A stretch of DNA of 64,000 bases from Meira nashicola (Eukaryota; Basidiomycota; Exobasidiomycetes; Exobasidiales; Brachybasidiaceae), in the NCBI GenBank assembly GCA_001600355.1, contig BCJU01000001.1, positions 4,588,013 to 4,652,012 on the forward strand, written 5' to 3'. Position 1 is the stretch's first letter; each line of letters opens with the position of its first letter. Shown here piece by piece: positions 9,382 through 20,293 of this stretch. The translations under genes were made by a program, and so were the position numbers. Below the pieces are notes generated by a model. It was not told the origin of the DNA and searched no databases. It saw only the letters and a program-made list of their open reading frames with translations.

Positions 9382-11565
9382 ATGACCGAAAACAATTCAA
9401 GTGGCTCCTCCGCATCAACTTTGGAACCAGTACAATTTTCACCTTTTTCATCACAAATTTCACCTTCATTTTGGACAACTTTAGCATCATTCAAAATCGA
9501 TCGTGCTCAACTGTCAGACGACAGGATTGAAATTCAGGCAAAGTATACGATTGGAAAACAAGTAAAAGATCGTTCAACTTCTGAAATTGTTCGGTTACCA
9601 ACAAGTATTTCTTTAGATTCTTCTTCTCTTGAAACAGTTCAAGATGATGATATTCGTAAAGAAATGGTGGGAGGAGAAACACAAATCGACATTAAAGGTT
9701 CATTGAAGAATTTTAATACTATCGAAGAATTCAAAAAGGCAGATAAGATGGAAATACTTCAAGAATCTGCAAATTCTCTTTTGATTGCTATTATGCAAGA
9801 AGAAGATCCTATACCGATTCTCAACCGATTCATCTGTTTATGCTTCTCAGATTTGAAAAAGTATAAATTTTATTACTGGTTCGGATTTCCTGCACTTTTA
9901 GCTAAACCGCATTGGCATACAATCGGATCTGTTTGGTCAAATGTGAAAAGATTTTGGGGAGAAGAAGAATTGAAAAAGCTCACATCATCTTTGCAAGAAA
10001 GGTCAAGAGTTGTAGATCATGGCTTCTTTTTAATCCGACCGGACGGCTCAACAACAAAGGTAATGGAATTCGAAAATTTCTTCAAAGATGTTGATGAAAA
10101 AGATCGAGCTATTGGATTCATTGACCCTTCAGCTCTTTCAAATACGCCAGGCTGGCCGCTCAGGAATTTATTATCGCTCTTGTCTGTACGATTCAACGTT
10201 CAAAGAATACGAGCGGTATGTTGGAGGAACGAAGTAGAAAGTGGGTTGTACGACAAAAGTATTGTGGCAGAATTATCATGCATTGATACGTCTTCTGATG
10301 CTAATAATCAATCTTCTCAGATGATACGATTAGGAGATCGGATATTACGATTCACATCTCTGCCTGATCTACCCTCAAAGCCTTCAGCAGTTGGATGGGA
10401 GAGGAATACTTCGGGAAAGCTGGCACCAAAAATGGCAGATTTAGGACCTTTGATGGATCCGAAGCGATTGGCAGATCAAGCTGTAGATCTAAATTTGAAG
10501 TTAATGCGATGGAGAATTTTACCCGAAATCGATTTGGAAAAAGTAAGCTCAACACGATGCTTGTTATTAGGTGCAGGAACTTTGGGTTGTTACGTAGCAA
10601 GAACACTTTTGGGCTGGGGAATAAGAAAGATTACCCTTGTTGATTCTTCAACAGTATCATTTTCTAATCCGGTTCGACAACCTTTGTTCGAATTCAATGA
10701 TTGCTTAGAAGGAGGGAAACCAAAAGCTGAATGTGCTGCTAATGCTTTACGAAAGATTTATCCTGGTGTTGAATCAAAAGGTCATCAACTCAATATACCC
10801 ATGCCAGGTCATCCAATACCGAAAAGCAACGTTGAACAAATCAAAAAGGATGTCAAATTTCTTGAAGAACTTTTCGATTCGCATGATGTTGTTTATTTAT
10901 TGATGGACTCAAGAGAAAGTCGATGGTTACCAACCGTACTTGGTGCGGTGAAGTCAAAGATGGTCTTCAACACTGCACTTGGTTTTGATACTTTTTTGGC
11001 TATGCGACATGGAGCAAGTCCGAAAGAGCATAATTCAACACATTCAACTCGATTAGGTTGTTATTTTTGCAATGATATAGTTGCACCTACAGATTCTTTA
11101 ACCGATCGTACTTTGGATCAAATGTGTACAGTTACAAGACCGGGTCTAGCTTCTATTGCTAGTGCAACCACAGTTGAGATGATGGTTTCTATTTTACAAC
11201 ATCCTCTTGGAATTCGAGCTCCAGCTTACATTGCTCAGAATGCGTCAGGTAGCAGAGGTACTGCAACTGATTCAAATTCATCTTTGTCAGATTCAATTTT
11301 AGGACATCTTCCACACCAGATACGTGGTTCTCTTTTCAACTTTCAAAATCTTCTCATCCATGGACCTGCTTACGATCGCTGTACAGCTTGTAGCGAGACA
11401 GTAATTGACACGTACGCCAAAGAAGGATTTGAGATGATTCAAAAAGCCTGTAATGACGAAGAGTATCTACGACACTTAACAGGCCTTGATCAGCTGTATG
11501 ATGCAACAGATGAAATCGAAGTAGAATGGGACGAAGAGGAAGAAGGATCTTTCGAAGACGATTAG
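9382..11565 (+). CDS. ATG7: Autophagy E1-like activating enzyme Atg7
   Basis: Product of 727 residues. Atg7 activates Atg8 and Atg12 with ATP and passes them to Atg3 and Atg10 during autophagosome formation in the cytosol. The N-terminal domain starts with FSPFSSQISPSFW and contains FSDLKKYKFYYWFGFPAL near residue 157, as in the family. The Rossmann adenylation domain starts at LLGAGTLGCYVAR (about 394). The catalytic cysteine is in RTLDQMCTVTRPG at residue 582. The acidic C-terminal tail (DATDEIEVEWDEEEE) is the usual Atg8/Atg3-contact region. I chose the ATG at 9382 because it matches the usual Atg7 N-terminus; in-frame ATGs at 9301 and 9304 would add about 26-27 residues. It converges with TRS120, with 74 bp between the stops. 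Confidence 0.96.
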   Translation: MTENNSSGSSASTLEPVQFSPFSSQISPSFWTTLASFKIDRAQLSDDRIEIQAKYTIGKQVKDRSTSEIVRLPTSISLDSSSLETVQDDDIRKEMVGGETQIDIKGSLKNFNTIEEFKKADKMEILQESANSLLIAIMQEEDPIPILNRFICLCFSDLKKYKFYYWFGFPALLAKPHWHTIGSVWSNVKRFWGEEELKKLTSSLQERSRVVDHGFFLIRPDGSTTKVMEFENFFKDVDEKDRAIGFIDPSALSNTPGWPLRNLLSLLSVRFNVQRIRAVCWRNEVESGLYDKSIVAELSCIDTSSDANNQSSQMIRLGDRILRFTSLPDLPSKPSAVGWERNTSGKLAPKMADLGPLMDPKRLADQAVDLNLKLMRWRILPEIDLEKVSSTRCLLLGAGTLGCYVARTLLGWGIRKITLVDSSTVSFSNPVRQPLFEFNDCLEGGKPKAECAANALRKIYPGVESKGHQLNIPMPGHPIPKSNVEQIKKDVKFLEELFDSHDVVYLLMDSRESRWLPTVLGAVKSKMVFNTALGFDTFLAMRHGASPKEHNSTHSTRLGCYFCNDIVAPTDSLTDRTLDQMCTVTRPGLASIASATTVEMMVSILQHPLGIRAPAYIAQNASGSRGTATDSNSSLSDSILGHLPHQIRGSLFNFQNLLIHGPAYDRCTACSETVIDTYAKEGFEMIQKACNDEEYLRHLTGLDQLYDATDEIEVEWDEEEEGSFEDD

Positions 11566-11639
11566 AATGCGGACAAAAAAGAAGATTTTTAAAATGAATG
11601 CAATCTGCATACTTTATCCTATTGCCAACGAAATAATGA

Positions 11640-14600
11640 TTAATGTACATGTACTTTTATGCTTTTATACGAATATTTTGCATTGCCGGATAAGAACGAC
11701 GTGATGGACACGGCATCATCCGTTTTTGAGTTTTCTTTTTCATCGGGATGACCTAAAGAACTTAAACGTGACGGTGTAACGAGATACTCGAGCATGAATA
11801 TACCCTTTGTCAAAAAGCAAATACCAATGGACACCTTTTGAGTTTTATTTGGAAGGAGTTGCGAAATGTATCCGTGCATATGACCGCCGATGCACAAGAT
11901 ATGCTGAGATAATTGTTTATCGTCAATATTGGTTGCTAAGCGATATTGAAGATATCGAATGGTAGCATCGCTATTGTTTTTAACCTCAAAATGCAATTCT
12001 ACAAAATCGTGCGCTTGCGTTTCAAGTGAAAGTCCAACCGATTGTTCTGCTTTTGCTTTAATTTGCACACCTTTTGATGCTGTCGTTTGAACATCGATCG
12101 GATCAGCATACAATGATACGATCGATTGTGGATTATCCAATCTTAAGCCAGAGAGACCAATCGAGCCAGTCTTTCTAGTTTTAACATCTTTCCATATACT
12201 GTTGCTCAATTTTGTCAATATCTTTTGTCTAGCCCAGAACAAAGCTCGTAAGGTTCTCTCTTGTGATTCTGTACGTTTGACTTTCGAAACGATGAATTGT
12301 CGTTCGACGAGCTTGGGAATTGGTTGCAATAAATCGTCTTTGATATTTTTCGGTAATGCGTTCGGCAATAAGAAATGAATTCGTATGGAAGAATGTGCTG
12401 GTAATCTACGAACAATTTTTTGATTTCCGATAGAGTCATTGACGTTCATGCAAATTTCAATTTCCCCACCCGGATTGGTATTATGAGCGGCAAGAGAAAC
12501 AATCGTAACTTCTGATGCATCAGTATACTTGTCAAGATCATTTCCATTATCTAGCATCGTTTTTAAAGAAGGTACGTCGATATTTCTTGCCCTGATTACC
12601 TCCAGTCCGTCCAAGAATACTGTAGGCAATACTCGGACATCGAACGAGAAATGTGCTTGCCTAGTCCAGAAATACTCTCTACCCAATTCCCTACTATTTG
12701 CTTTGTTGCCGAACTGTACTCGAATCGACGCTCTACGAACATCCAATTTGCCACGGATTCGGAACGTAAATGTTCTTGCTTGATTGACTTCAAGCTTCAA
12801 GTTGGATTCAGTACCATTTTGCATGCCTTTTGCGACCCCATTGTCCGTCAGTGATAAGAATGGCCTTTCGATCAAATCTTGTTCTAATTCATACACATCC
12901 ACCGCTTCCAATTGACCTTCTGCAAGAAGTTCAACTGTATCTCTTTGAACGTCATCATCAAATACGAATTGAATATGATCGACAATCATGTCACTCTTAT
13001 TTTGAAGCGTTAAAGTGATGACTTTCTCTTCACCATCGCACAATACCACACTGCCCGATTTTAAGCCAGCTGAAGGTCTAACTTCAACGAGAGGAATCTT
13101 GGCAATCACTGGTAAGATCCATAAGCTTTCTTGTGTCCTAGATCTGGACTTTGGTTGTAGATTAGTTTGCAGTCCAATACCGGTACTTCCACTTCCTCTG
13201 GCGTCTAAACCAATACGCTTCGTTCTGGTCCATTTATCATCTACATCACTCTGTGCTTTCCATAGCGTCTTCTCTGCTACCCCTTGAGCATACTCAAACG
13301 TGAACAAGCGTTCAGCACAGAAAGGCAATTTGATATAGATGCCTTTTACACATAATCGACCTTCTCCACTGGCAATACCGCTTAATCGTACGACGTGGAA
13401 AGCATTGGGTGGTAGAATGATATTCTTGCGTACGTTTGGTTCGAATGTTGGTCCTAAACTACCAAGTGTCTGAAGTTCAAGTCGTATGCTCTCCAGTTCT
13501 AGTGGGATGTGTAGTGGATTATGTAGAGTAACAACAAATGATGCTAATTCGTCTTGCATCAATCCGTTCTCGGTCGTTGAATGAGCATTTTTGCTTTCTT
13601 TACCCTTTGCCCACTCTGGAATACTTTGTTTCTCTCCTTCTCTAGGTAGATTTTTGAAAAACACCTTTTGCGGCTGATTCGTAGTTCCGCTCTCCAGCTG
13701 CATCCCTGCTAAAAGATCTTTAGGACCCCAATATTGCAATTGCAAGGTTTTGTTATTATTCGTGTTGCCCACATCTCCACTAATCGTTTCGCCCATCAAT
13801 TTGGCAAATCCGTCTTTTAGTCTGAATTGCTCTTCGAAGCCTAAATATGGCCAAAAGTCTCGAAGAAGAATCGCACCAAAGAATAATAGAGATTGTTTAT
13901 CTTGCAACATCTCGCAAATTGAAATGGTATCCTTCAAGATTGCAATCTGTTGCTCAATCCAACCAAAGTGTGGTTCTTCAAGTAATTCACTTATTGCAGC
14001 TTGACGTGCTTGAGCTTCATCGATCAAGAAACGTTTCCAATCAACATCATTTCCATTGCCAGGAGAAGATGCACTCATTGACCAAGCAGCTCTGTTGCGA
14101 TTCAACATCGGCGAGCTGAGACGCTTACCGCTCTTCACATCAACCGAAGCACGCAAAAGGATATGTCCACGATCCATGTCCAGCAGTGGCATCAATTGCA
14201 CATTAATACCGTACGTTTGACAGATCTGCAAGGCTAGAACGAGAATCGAATCACTGCCCAAACCGCCTCCTATGGAAGATATTTGAGTGCTAATCGTACC
14301 ATAAGCAGCATTGCCTGCTCGTAAAGCCTCACTGATAGATGAACCTTGTTGTTTTTGCATATGAACGCCTTGAGCGATGAGTATCACCACTAATGATTGC
14401 AATCTCTGAATAGCATATCCTTCCTTTCGTGCAAAACCTACGCAACCGTAAATGGCTGCCAAACTGCTGTAAAGATGAATTTGATCCAACATTTTGAGTG
14501 CATTTGTCGAGCTATTTGTCAATGAAAGACTTGCAGGTGCTGCAATATCGCTCCTGCTGATACCGCTTGAGGTTGAGTGCTGCATATACACAGCAGGCGA

Positions 14601-16361
14601 AGGCCTTGTCGTTTCGGCCAAAGCTGGGGGAACACCTCCCAAAAGCAATTGATCAAACGTTTCCCCGTTCCAGCCTCCGGATGCCCAAATTGCCAGTAAT
14701 AGTCTTGCATATGCCAAACAGGCTGATGTATGAATGAGAGGATGAGTGTAATCTCGCGGTGTTTCTGGATTGACACTTCGCATAGTATCTAGCAAATACG
14801 AAGCAGGAGCTAAACATTTGCTGTAAATTGTCAAAGCTAGATTATATGCTTCAGCAATATCAGACCAATCCTTTCCTGCAAATTGGAAATCGCTCACAAC
14901 CTTTTCTTTTTCCTTTTCCTTCACTCCTCCTAGCGGCATTGAAGTACATGGCGCCTTCTCAGCAACTTGTCCACCCATGCGTATAGTCAAAACTCGGGTC
15001 ACAGCCCATCCTTCTAATGCGCTAGCATACCATACTGCATCTTGACCGCCTGCCATTGCCCTTTCCTTGCCCATCAAGCTCATACAATTATCGTATTCTT
15101 TAGCTGCACTCCATAGATCTCCTATCAGAAGGTAGTAATCCGCCCTTACTTTGGCATACCTTCCGGCTCCAGTGGGTCCAACGCCAGCTGGCGTAAGAAT
15201 GTTCTTACTGCTCCTTGAGACTTTTCGGGATGTTGAAGAGGATGAAGGATCTTCTGCTGTTGAAAATGAACTGAAAAGAGCAGATGCTCTACTTGCTGCA
15301 CTCGTTGCTGCAGCACCTAAACCTTTGTTTGACGCAGTCAGAGAAGTGCTAGTATTTGACCCACTCGCATTTGCCGAAGGTCCTTCCAATGTTTCTCTAG
15401 GTGTTTCTAGAGGTTTGCCCTGTAAATCACCGACAAAATCATCCAAACCATCTAAAAGATCGGCAACGAATTGAGGGATGAGCGTTTTGAGATAAAATCG
15501 AACATCTTTCAGATCCCTTCTAACTGCTGGAAAGATGACCAAACCAGTTGATGAACGTCCAGCAAATCCAGAAGATGTTGAATCTTTTTCGCTATCTGTT
15601 ATTGATGATTTTGCTTGACCCATTTTTCGTGTCATTGATGAGTCCAAGGATGTTTTCGTTAAGCTTTCTTCTCCCATATCACCTCCATCCGGTATCCCTG
15701 TCTCTACATTCATACCTGAAGCAGAAGAAGCGGATTTCATCATATTTCCACCTCCTGCTTTCTCAATCGCTGCTCTTGCATTGGATAATGCACTTAAATC
15801 CATCGTTTGAGGTCTAGCAGCTCCAACATCAAAACCAAACACTCTATGTACAACTGCAGTTGGGTGTAATTGTCGTAAAGCGGCCGGTGCTCGTTCTAAT
15901 TCTTCAAATGCGTTTGAAGAACTGCAAGTTGAAACACCCAAAACGCCTAAAACTTGTTTGTGAACATTAAAAGGCGATAAAAAAGAATGACTTGGATCAT
16001 AAGAAGTGACGAAAGAGATATGCACTTCACCCGATCTTGCTAAAGGAGAAGTAGAAGCAATTCTTTCTTTTCGTTGTGAAGGTCCATTAGATCCTGGCGC
16101 ACGTAAAGGTAAATCTGAGATACGAATACTTTCAATCCTTCTTATCGCACTTGTCATTCTTTCGAATTCATCAGGTGTCACATCTGCTGTTGCTGGCGTC
16201 AATAAGATTCGAATCATTGCAGGTGAACAAAATGCCCTACCTCCGACCGGTGTTGGTGTTGGAGCTGCCATATTCGTTTGTCCTGAACCTGGATGACTTT
16301 GTGTTGGCGTTGATGGTCCACCAAAGCCTTCCGACATGGAAGGCGTAGAAGGCGTATTCAT
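11640..16361 (-). CDS. TRS120: TRAPP II complex subunit Trs120
   Basis: Product of 1573 residues, longer than yeast Trs120 because of Ser-rich inserts (about residues 205-400). Trs120/TRAPPC9 is a TRAPP II subunit that helps activate the Rab GTPase Ypt31/Rab11 at the late Golgi. Recognisable parts are the N-terminal block beginning AFCSPAMIRILLTPATADVT, the FNVHKQVLGVLGV segment, a TPR-like helical middle (YYLLIGDLWSAAKEYDNCM near 412), and C-terminal beta-rich Ig-like repeats (for example LASFVVTLHNPLHIPLELES). The ATG at 16361 opens into a Pro/Thr/Ser-rich leader. No intron is needed. Assignment rests on family patterns seen by eye. Confidence 0.88.
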   Translation of the reverse strand: MNTPSTPSMSEGFGGPSTPTQSHPGSGQTNMAAPTPTPVGGRAFCSPAMIRILLTPATADVTPDEFERMTSAIRRIESIRISDLPLRAPGSNGPSQRKERIASTSPLARSGEVHISFVTSYDPSHSFLSPFNVHKQVLGVLGVSTCSSSNAFEELERAPAALRQLHPTAVVHRVFGFDVGAARPQTMDLSALSNARAAIEKAGGGNMMKSASSASGMNVETGIPDGGDMGEESLTKTSLDSSMTRKMGQAKSSITDSEKDSTSSGFAGRSSTGLVIFPAVRRDLKDVRFYLKTLIPQFVADLLDGLDDFVGDLQGKPLETPRETLEGPSANASGSNTSTSLTASNKGLGAAATSAASRASALFSSFSTAEDPSSSSTSRKVSRSSKNILTPAGVGPTGAGRYAKVRADYYLLIGDLWSAAKEYDNCMSLMGKERAMAGGQDAVWYASALEGWAVTRVLTIRMGGQVAEKAPCTSMPLGGVKEKEKEKVVSDFQFAGKDWSDIAEAYNLALTIYSKCLAPASYLLDTMRSVNPETPRDYTHPLIHTSACLAYARLLLAIWASGGWNGETFDQLLLGGVPPALAETTRPSPAVYMQHSTSSGISRSDIAAPASLSLTNSSTNALKMLDQIHLYSSLAAIYGCVGFARKEGYAIQRLQSLVVILIAQGVHMQKQQGSSISEALRAGNAAYGTISTQISSIGGGLGSDSILVLALQICQTYGINVQLMPLLDMDRGHILLRASVDVKSGKRLSSPMLNRNRAAWSMSASSPGNGNDVDWKRFLIDEAQARQAAISELLEEPHFGWIEQQIAILKDTISICEMLQDKQSLLFFGAILLRDFWPYLGFEEQFRLKDGFAKLMGETISGDVGNTNNNKTLQLQYWGPKDLLAGMQLESGTTNQPQKVFFKNLPREGEKQSIPEWAKGKESKNAHSTTENGLMQDELASFVVTLHNPLHIPLELESIRLELQTLGSLGPTFEPNVRKNIILPPNAFHVVRLSGIASGEGRLCVKGIYIKLPFCAERLFTFEYAQGVAEKTLWKAQSDVDDKWTRTKRIGLDARGSGSTGIGLQTNLQPKSRSRTQESLWILPVIAKIPLVEVRPSAGLKSGSVVLCDGEEKVITLTLQNKSDMIVDHIQFVFDDDVQRDTVELLAEGQLEAVDVYELEQDLIERPFLSLTDNGVAKGMQNGTESNLKLEVNQARTFTFRIRGKLDVRRASIRVQFGNKANSRELGREYFWTRQAHFSFDVRVLPTVFLDGLEVIRARNIDVPSLKTMLDNGNDLDKYTDASEVTIVSLAAHNTNPGGEIEICMNVNDSIGNQKIVRRLPAHSSIRIHFLLPNALPKNIKDDLLQPIPKLVERQFIVSKVKRTESQERTLRALFWARQKILTKLSNSIWKDVKTRKTGSIGLSGLRLDNPQSIVSLYADPIDVQTTASKGVQIKAKAEQSVGLSLETQAHDFVELHFEVKNNSDATIRYLQYRLATNIDDKQLSQHILCIGGHMHGYISQLLPNKTQKVSIGICFLTKGIFMLEYLVTPSRLSSLGHPDEKENSKTDDAVSITSFLSGNAKYSYKSIKVHVH

Positions 16362-16969
16362 TCTATCGAAAAGTCATTGAATTGATACAATCCTTCTTTG
16401 TGGGGAAGCAAGAGAAGATTGTTAGGATCAAAGAAGAAGTGCTTTAACCAAACGCCTATAGCATTATGCACTATTCTCAAGTGCAAGCTAAATCTCACGC
16501 GCTTTGACCTTTATCTTCTTCAGCCGACAGTTGTATTGAGGGAGGTGATCCAATCTGCTTAAATTGCAATTCATCAAAGTTATCTTTCTTTTAGATTAAG
16601 GACGAAATGATTCAATTGAAGATACAAGATGAAATTTATGCTGTGTGATGAATTGAATGAAATAGTGTCCATGCTATGATGCAGAAAGAGGTATTCTAAT
16701 GAGAATTGTCATCCCGTGTTCGAATCTGTAAAGGAGGCGGAGGAGCAAGAGGAGGAAGAAAGGAAAAGGGGAGTTTTAGGTAGTCTATATAGTACAAATG
16801 GGATCCTTAATTACTACAATGTTGTCTGTAAAGCATGGCCGCAATCAGTATCGCTTTTTTGCGTACAAGAAAGCGAAATACTGAGGGCACAACTGCCTTT
16901 GCGATCTGGAAATTGATTGTCCGTGAATTGGATGTATGTTGTAGATTTTTGAGAGATTGTCATACGCAT
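16362..16969. other. Gap between TRS120 and the membrane-protein gene
   Basis: About 600 bp upstream of TRS120 and downstream of the gene at 16970-18265. It includes a purine-rich stretch (GGAGG/GAGGAAG repeats near 16733-16770) but no supported gene. A GTTCGAATC near 16709 resembles a tRNA B box, but no cloverleaf fits around it. Confidence 0.5.
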
Positions 16970-18265
16970 TTAACGATATCCGCGCCATGCAGTATTGGAT
17001 GTTGGCGGTACTTGTCTATTATCTAACAATCCTGTCAAATGATTCGCGTTTGCTTCAGGGTCTGTTTCATAGTATGCTAGGGCCCTTGTTCGCGGTATCA
17101 TATGATTAACGCTGGGCTGAAGCGGATGTTGCAAATGTTGCAAAGAAGGCGTATTTGCTCCGGATCCTTCATGTGATTCAGAACCTGAGCCGTCGAAATA
17201 GCTAGAAGATCGAACAGGACTACCGTTGCCATCAGTATTGCTTCTATGCAGAGCATATCGTGTTCCATTACCTCCGTTACGGGATGGGGAAGTTCGATCG
17301 TATTCGATTGTATATGCTCGGTCTGCCAAAGATGGTGGCATAGGAGGTAAATCAGCCCGTTGATTGCGCTCGTACCATCGTAAAGCGCCTGCTGATGTAC
17401 TACTGATCCGTCTTTGATGTTCAGGATGGGAATATTGTCTAGTTTGCTTGGGTCGTGCATGTGCAGGAATCGGTCTCGGACCTGTTGGACCTCCATTACC
17501 CTTACCACTGCTTCCATCACTCAATTTGGTACCACTCGATGATGGATCGGGCGAACTGAATGCGGTTGAAGAAGTATCTGATGCTCCATCTCCTCCTGGT
17601 AGTGTTGGTACTGCTAATGTGCTTAGCATTGAAGGTTGATTTGGCCTTCGTGGTCCTCCGATTACCATTCTCGGTTTACCGTCTTGAAAGGTTGCTGCAT
17701 TGGCTGCAAGATCTGCTTTTGAATAAAAGCTATAACCTCGTGCTGCTCTGGATGGCTGATCTTGGGACAACTTTGGTCCTACATAATTTAAAGATTTGTT
17801 GTATGCATCAGGATTATGCATTGGTGCTAATAATTGACTTTTACTGTCAACAGTAGCGTGACTTATCGATGAATCGTGATGAGCTCTGTTGGTTGGTCTT
17901 CTATCAATTACGAATCGTTTTCCTGCGCCTCTTAATCTCAAATCTGTTTTGGCTCTCTTTCGTTCCTCTGAAATCTCTTTTGATCCACCAACCCACGGTT
18001 TACGCAAATTGACGCATACGAGTAAAAGACATAAAAAGGCAAAACCCATCGTCACCCCAATCAAGAGTATCAAATCTAGAGGTACTTTGCCATCGATTGT
18101 CTTCATGTCGCTATCTGTCAGAATTGGCTTTCGTTTTTCAAGAGCGTGAGAATTTGAAGGCACGGAAGCTCCGGACGCGATCTTGGATAGAACTAGAACC
18201 GCCCATACTCCCGCCCGAGGGACCGGTGCCAGTATGCGCTGGTTCCTCTTTTGTATCGAATACAT
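16970..18265 (-). CDS. Single-pass membrane protein of unknown function
   Basis: I do not recognise this 431-residue protein. It has a possible signal sequence (hydrophobic WAVLVLSKIASGAS at residues 21-33), a short lumenal segment with a Lys-Arg pair (ALEKRKP, possible Kex2-type site), and one strong transmembrane helix (about residues 61-86, VPLDLILLIGVTMG onward). The long tail is low-complexity, rich in Ser, Pro, Gly and Arg, and looks disordered and cytosolic. This architecture resembles fungal plasma-membrane sensor or scaffold proteins, but nothing specific supports that. The ATG is followed directly by the frame; there is no obvious intron. Confidence 0.7.
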   Translation of the reverse strand: MYSIQKRNQRILAPVPRAGVWAVLVLSKIASGASVPSNSHALEKRKPILTDSDMKTIDGKVPLDLILLIGVTMGFAFLCLLLVCVNLRKPWVGGSKEISEERKRAKTDLRLRGAGKRFVIDRRPTNRAHHDSSISHATVDSKSQLLAPMHNPDAYNKSLNYVGPKLSQDQPSRAARGYSFYSKADLAANAATFQDGKPRMVIGGPRRPNQPSMLSTLAVPTLPGGDGASDTSSTAFSSPDPSSSGTKLSDGSSGKGNGGPTGPRPIPAHARPKQTRQYSHPEHQRRISSTSAGALRWYERNQRADLPPMPPSLADRAYTIEYDRTSPSRNGGNGTRYALHRSNTDGNGSPVRSSSYFDGSGSESHEGSGANTPSLQHLQHPLQPSVNHMIPRTRALAYYETDPEANANHLTGLLDNRQVPPTSNTAWRGYR

Positions 18266-20293
18266 CTTGATTGGTGAAAATTATGGCGAAAGATGTGAGA
18301 GGTAGCGAGTTGAGAGAAGGAAATGAAGAGATATTTGATCGTATCAGGAATCCCTTTTCCTCTATTTGTATATAACAAGTCTTATCCGCAAGTACACGGT
18401 GACTTTTTTATTGCACTCCGCCAAGACTTAATTCCTATATTCCGCCGCTGAAATTTGTTTCTGCTGCGAATTTGCACGGGTCCAAAGAAACACAGCCTTT
18501 TCTACTTGAGTTATTTAGGGAACAAGCAATATTTGTCAATCTGCAAGCGTGTCGCAGAGTGGAGCTCCTTTTGGCCGGATTTGCCCCTATTGTATGGGGA
18601 TAGTGTTGATAGAAGCTGTAATGAATAGGAAAGGAATGACAAAATATGATTTTTCGAGATGACGAATGCGAATTCCTGTGAATGAGAAAAAAAGTTGCTG
18701 TCTGTACACTTGTCTTGTGAATGAAGTGAAATCCGTGATATTATTGTTCGATCGGTGATTCGTTCTTTAGTGTCGTATTTTTGATTCTAATGTCGATGAT
18801 TGAATCAATCTATCTCTTCATCATGACATAAAACCGAATGATGCATGTACAAAGAAAGAAAGAGTGATGGATAGATGTGTATACATATGTAATTTGATTG
18901 ATGTCTGTCAAACAATCGAAAAAACCTGAAAAGAGGCTGCTTACATTGTGCGGGCGAAAGGGCTTGCATGTTTTGCACGCTCATGTGCCTTTGACTGAAG
19001 ATTTCATGCATGATTGTGCATTACACTGCTCACGCACGCGAGGTAAGAGTAAAATACGGGTTGTTTTTATTTCTCACTTAACTAGCGGCTCTCACGCAAC
19101 ATCACACTCGCACATAAATAAAACACCCCATAATCGATCTTAATAGACCCTCGATTGACCTGGAAAGGATCAGAAAATTGGCAATGAAATGTATTCGTTC
19201 CTAAGAAAAGAGGTTCTACCATTTCTTCTTCGATTACATACTTTCTATCTATATACATCCGACCTGATAAGAAGGAAATATATTTCAACGAAAGATATTG
19301 AATGTCTTGGTTCTCTTGGTCTCTTGGCTCTAGGTCATATTGCAGCATGAGTAAAGGCTGTGTTTAAATGCCGAGAAGGGTCACCTAACAAAACTAGTTT
19401 TGTCAATTCGTATACCATGAGAGCGCGGTGACTTTTTTTTTCTTCTTTCTCTTACGGAACCGTGCCTGACCCGTGTGCGCCGGCGCCTTAAGCGGGAAAA
19501 GTTTGGATTGGATGATCGTAAAAAAGTTTGTGTTTTGCATAAAGCATTACATCAGTCAAGTCAAATTAATCAAATATGTATTATCAACAAACTTCTCGCA
19601 AACGCGCGGGTTCTGCACTGCTCAAACGCCAACAAAAGCTTAGCCCCTAAAGCCATTTTTATTTCTCCACCCACACCTAGAACCGATCAAACAAATCAAA
19701 ATAAAAAGAATTTTCGCGCGTAAAAGAGAGGATATGCAACTTGCATGTTTACGTAGTGTAAAGAAAATTTTCCGTGGCTTGGAATTATGTGATTTTACAG
19801 TCTACGTTTGCCGATTTAAGACTGAATTGTATGCCGAACAGCCATCCAGTACAAGCAAGGCACCGCCGTTTGGTTAATTGACAGGTTAAGATACAAGCAG
19901 GCTTTTTAGGGTTATATCAGTTGCGTTATCTTCTACGGGAAGTCAGGTTCCATTCTTCATCGTTAATTTCGAATGAACATTAAGTCTTTTTAAATTAGCA
20001 TGCCGGAAGGAGGAAAGATCTTTTAATTTTAATAATCGCTATGAGGGTTCAATCTTAAAACAGAATGCGGCTTGAATTCGATCAGGGTCAGTACTTGATT
20101 AGCGTGATATTAGACTTGATAAAGTAAACCTTAGCGTGAAACATCGATCGGTTCTTCTTATTCTCCCACGGAAAATAGCAAAGGTACCGGCAAATTCGGC
20201 GATAGTAAAGTAATTATAACTTTTCATTATATGTTATGGTATAATTGGTATCAAATTGCGTAATAATGACATACATAATAAAAGTACAATAAT
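18266..20293. other. Two-kilobase gene-free stretch
   Basis: Between the membrane-protein start and the Stealth gene stop I find only short open frames without family features or splice signals. Both ends carry T-rich promoter-like blocks (GGTGACTTTTTTATT near 18400 and GGTGACTTTTTTTTTC near 19427). An unannotated noncoding RNA or a species-specific short gene cannot be excluded. Confidence 0.4.

Noticed and set aside
16700..16730. GTTCGAATC resembling a tRNA T-arm
   Set aside because: No matching acceptor stem, D-arm or anticodon arm can be placed around it.
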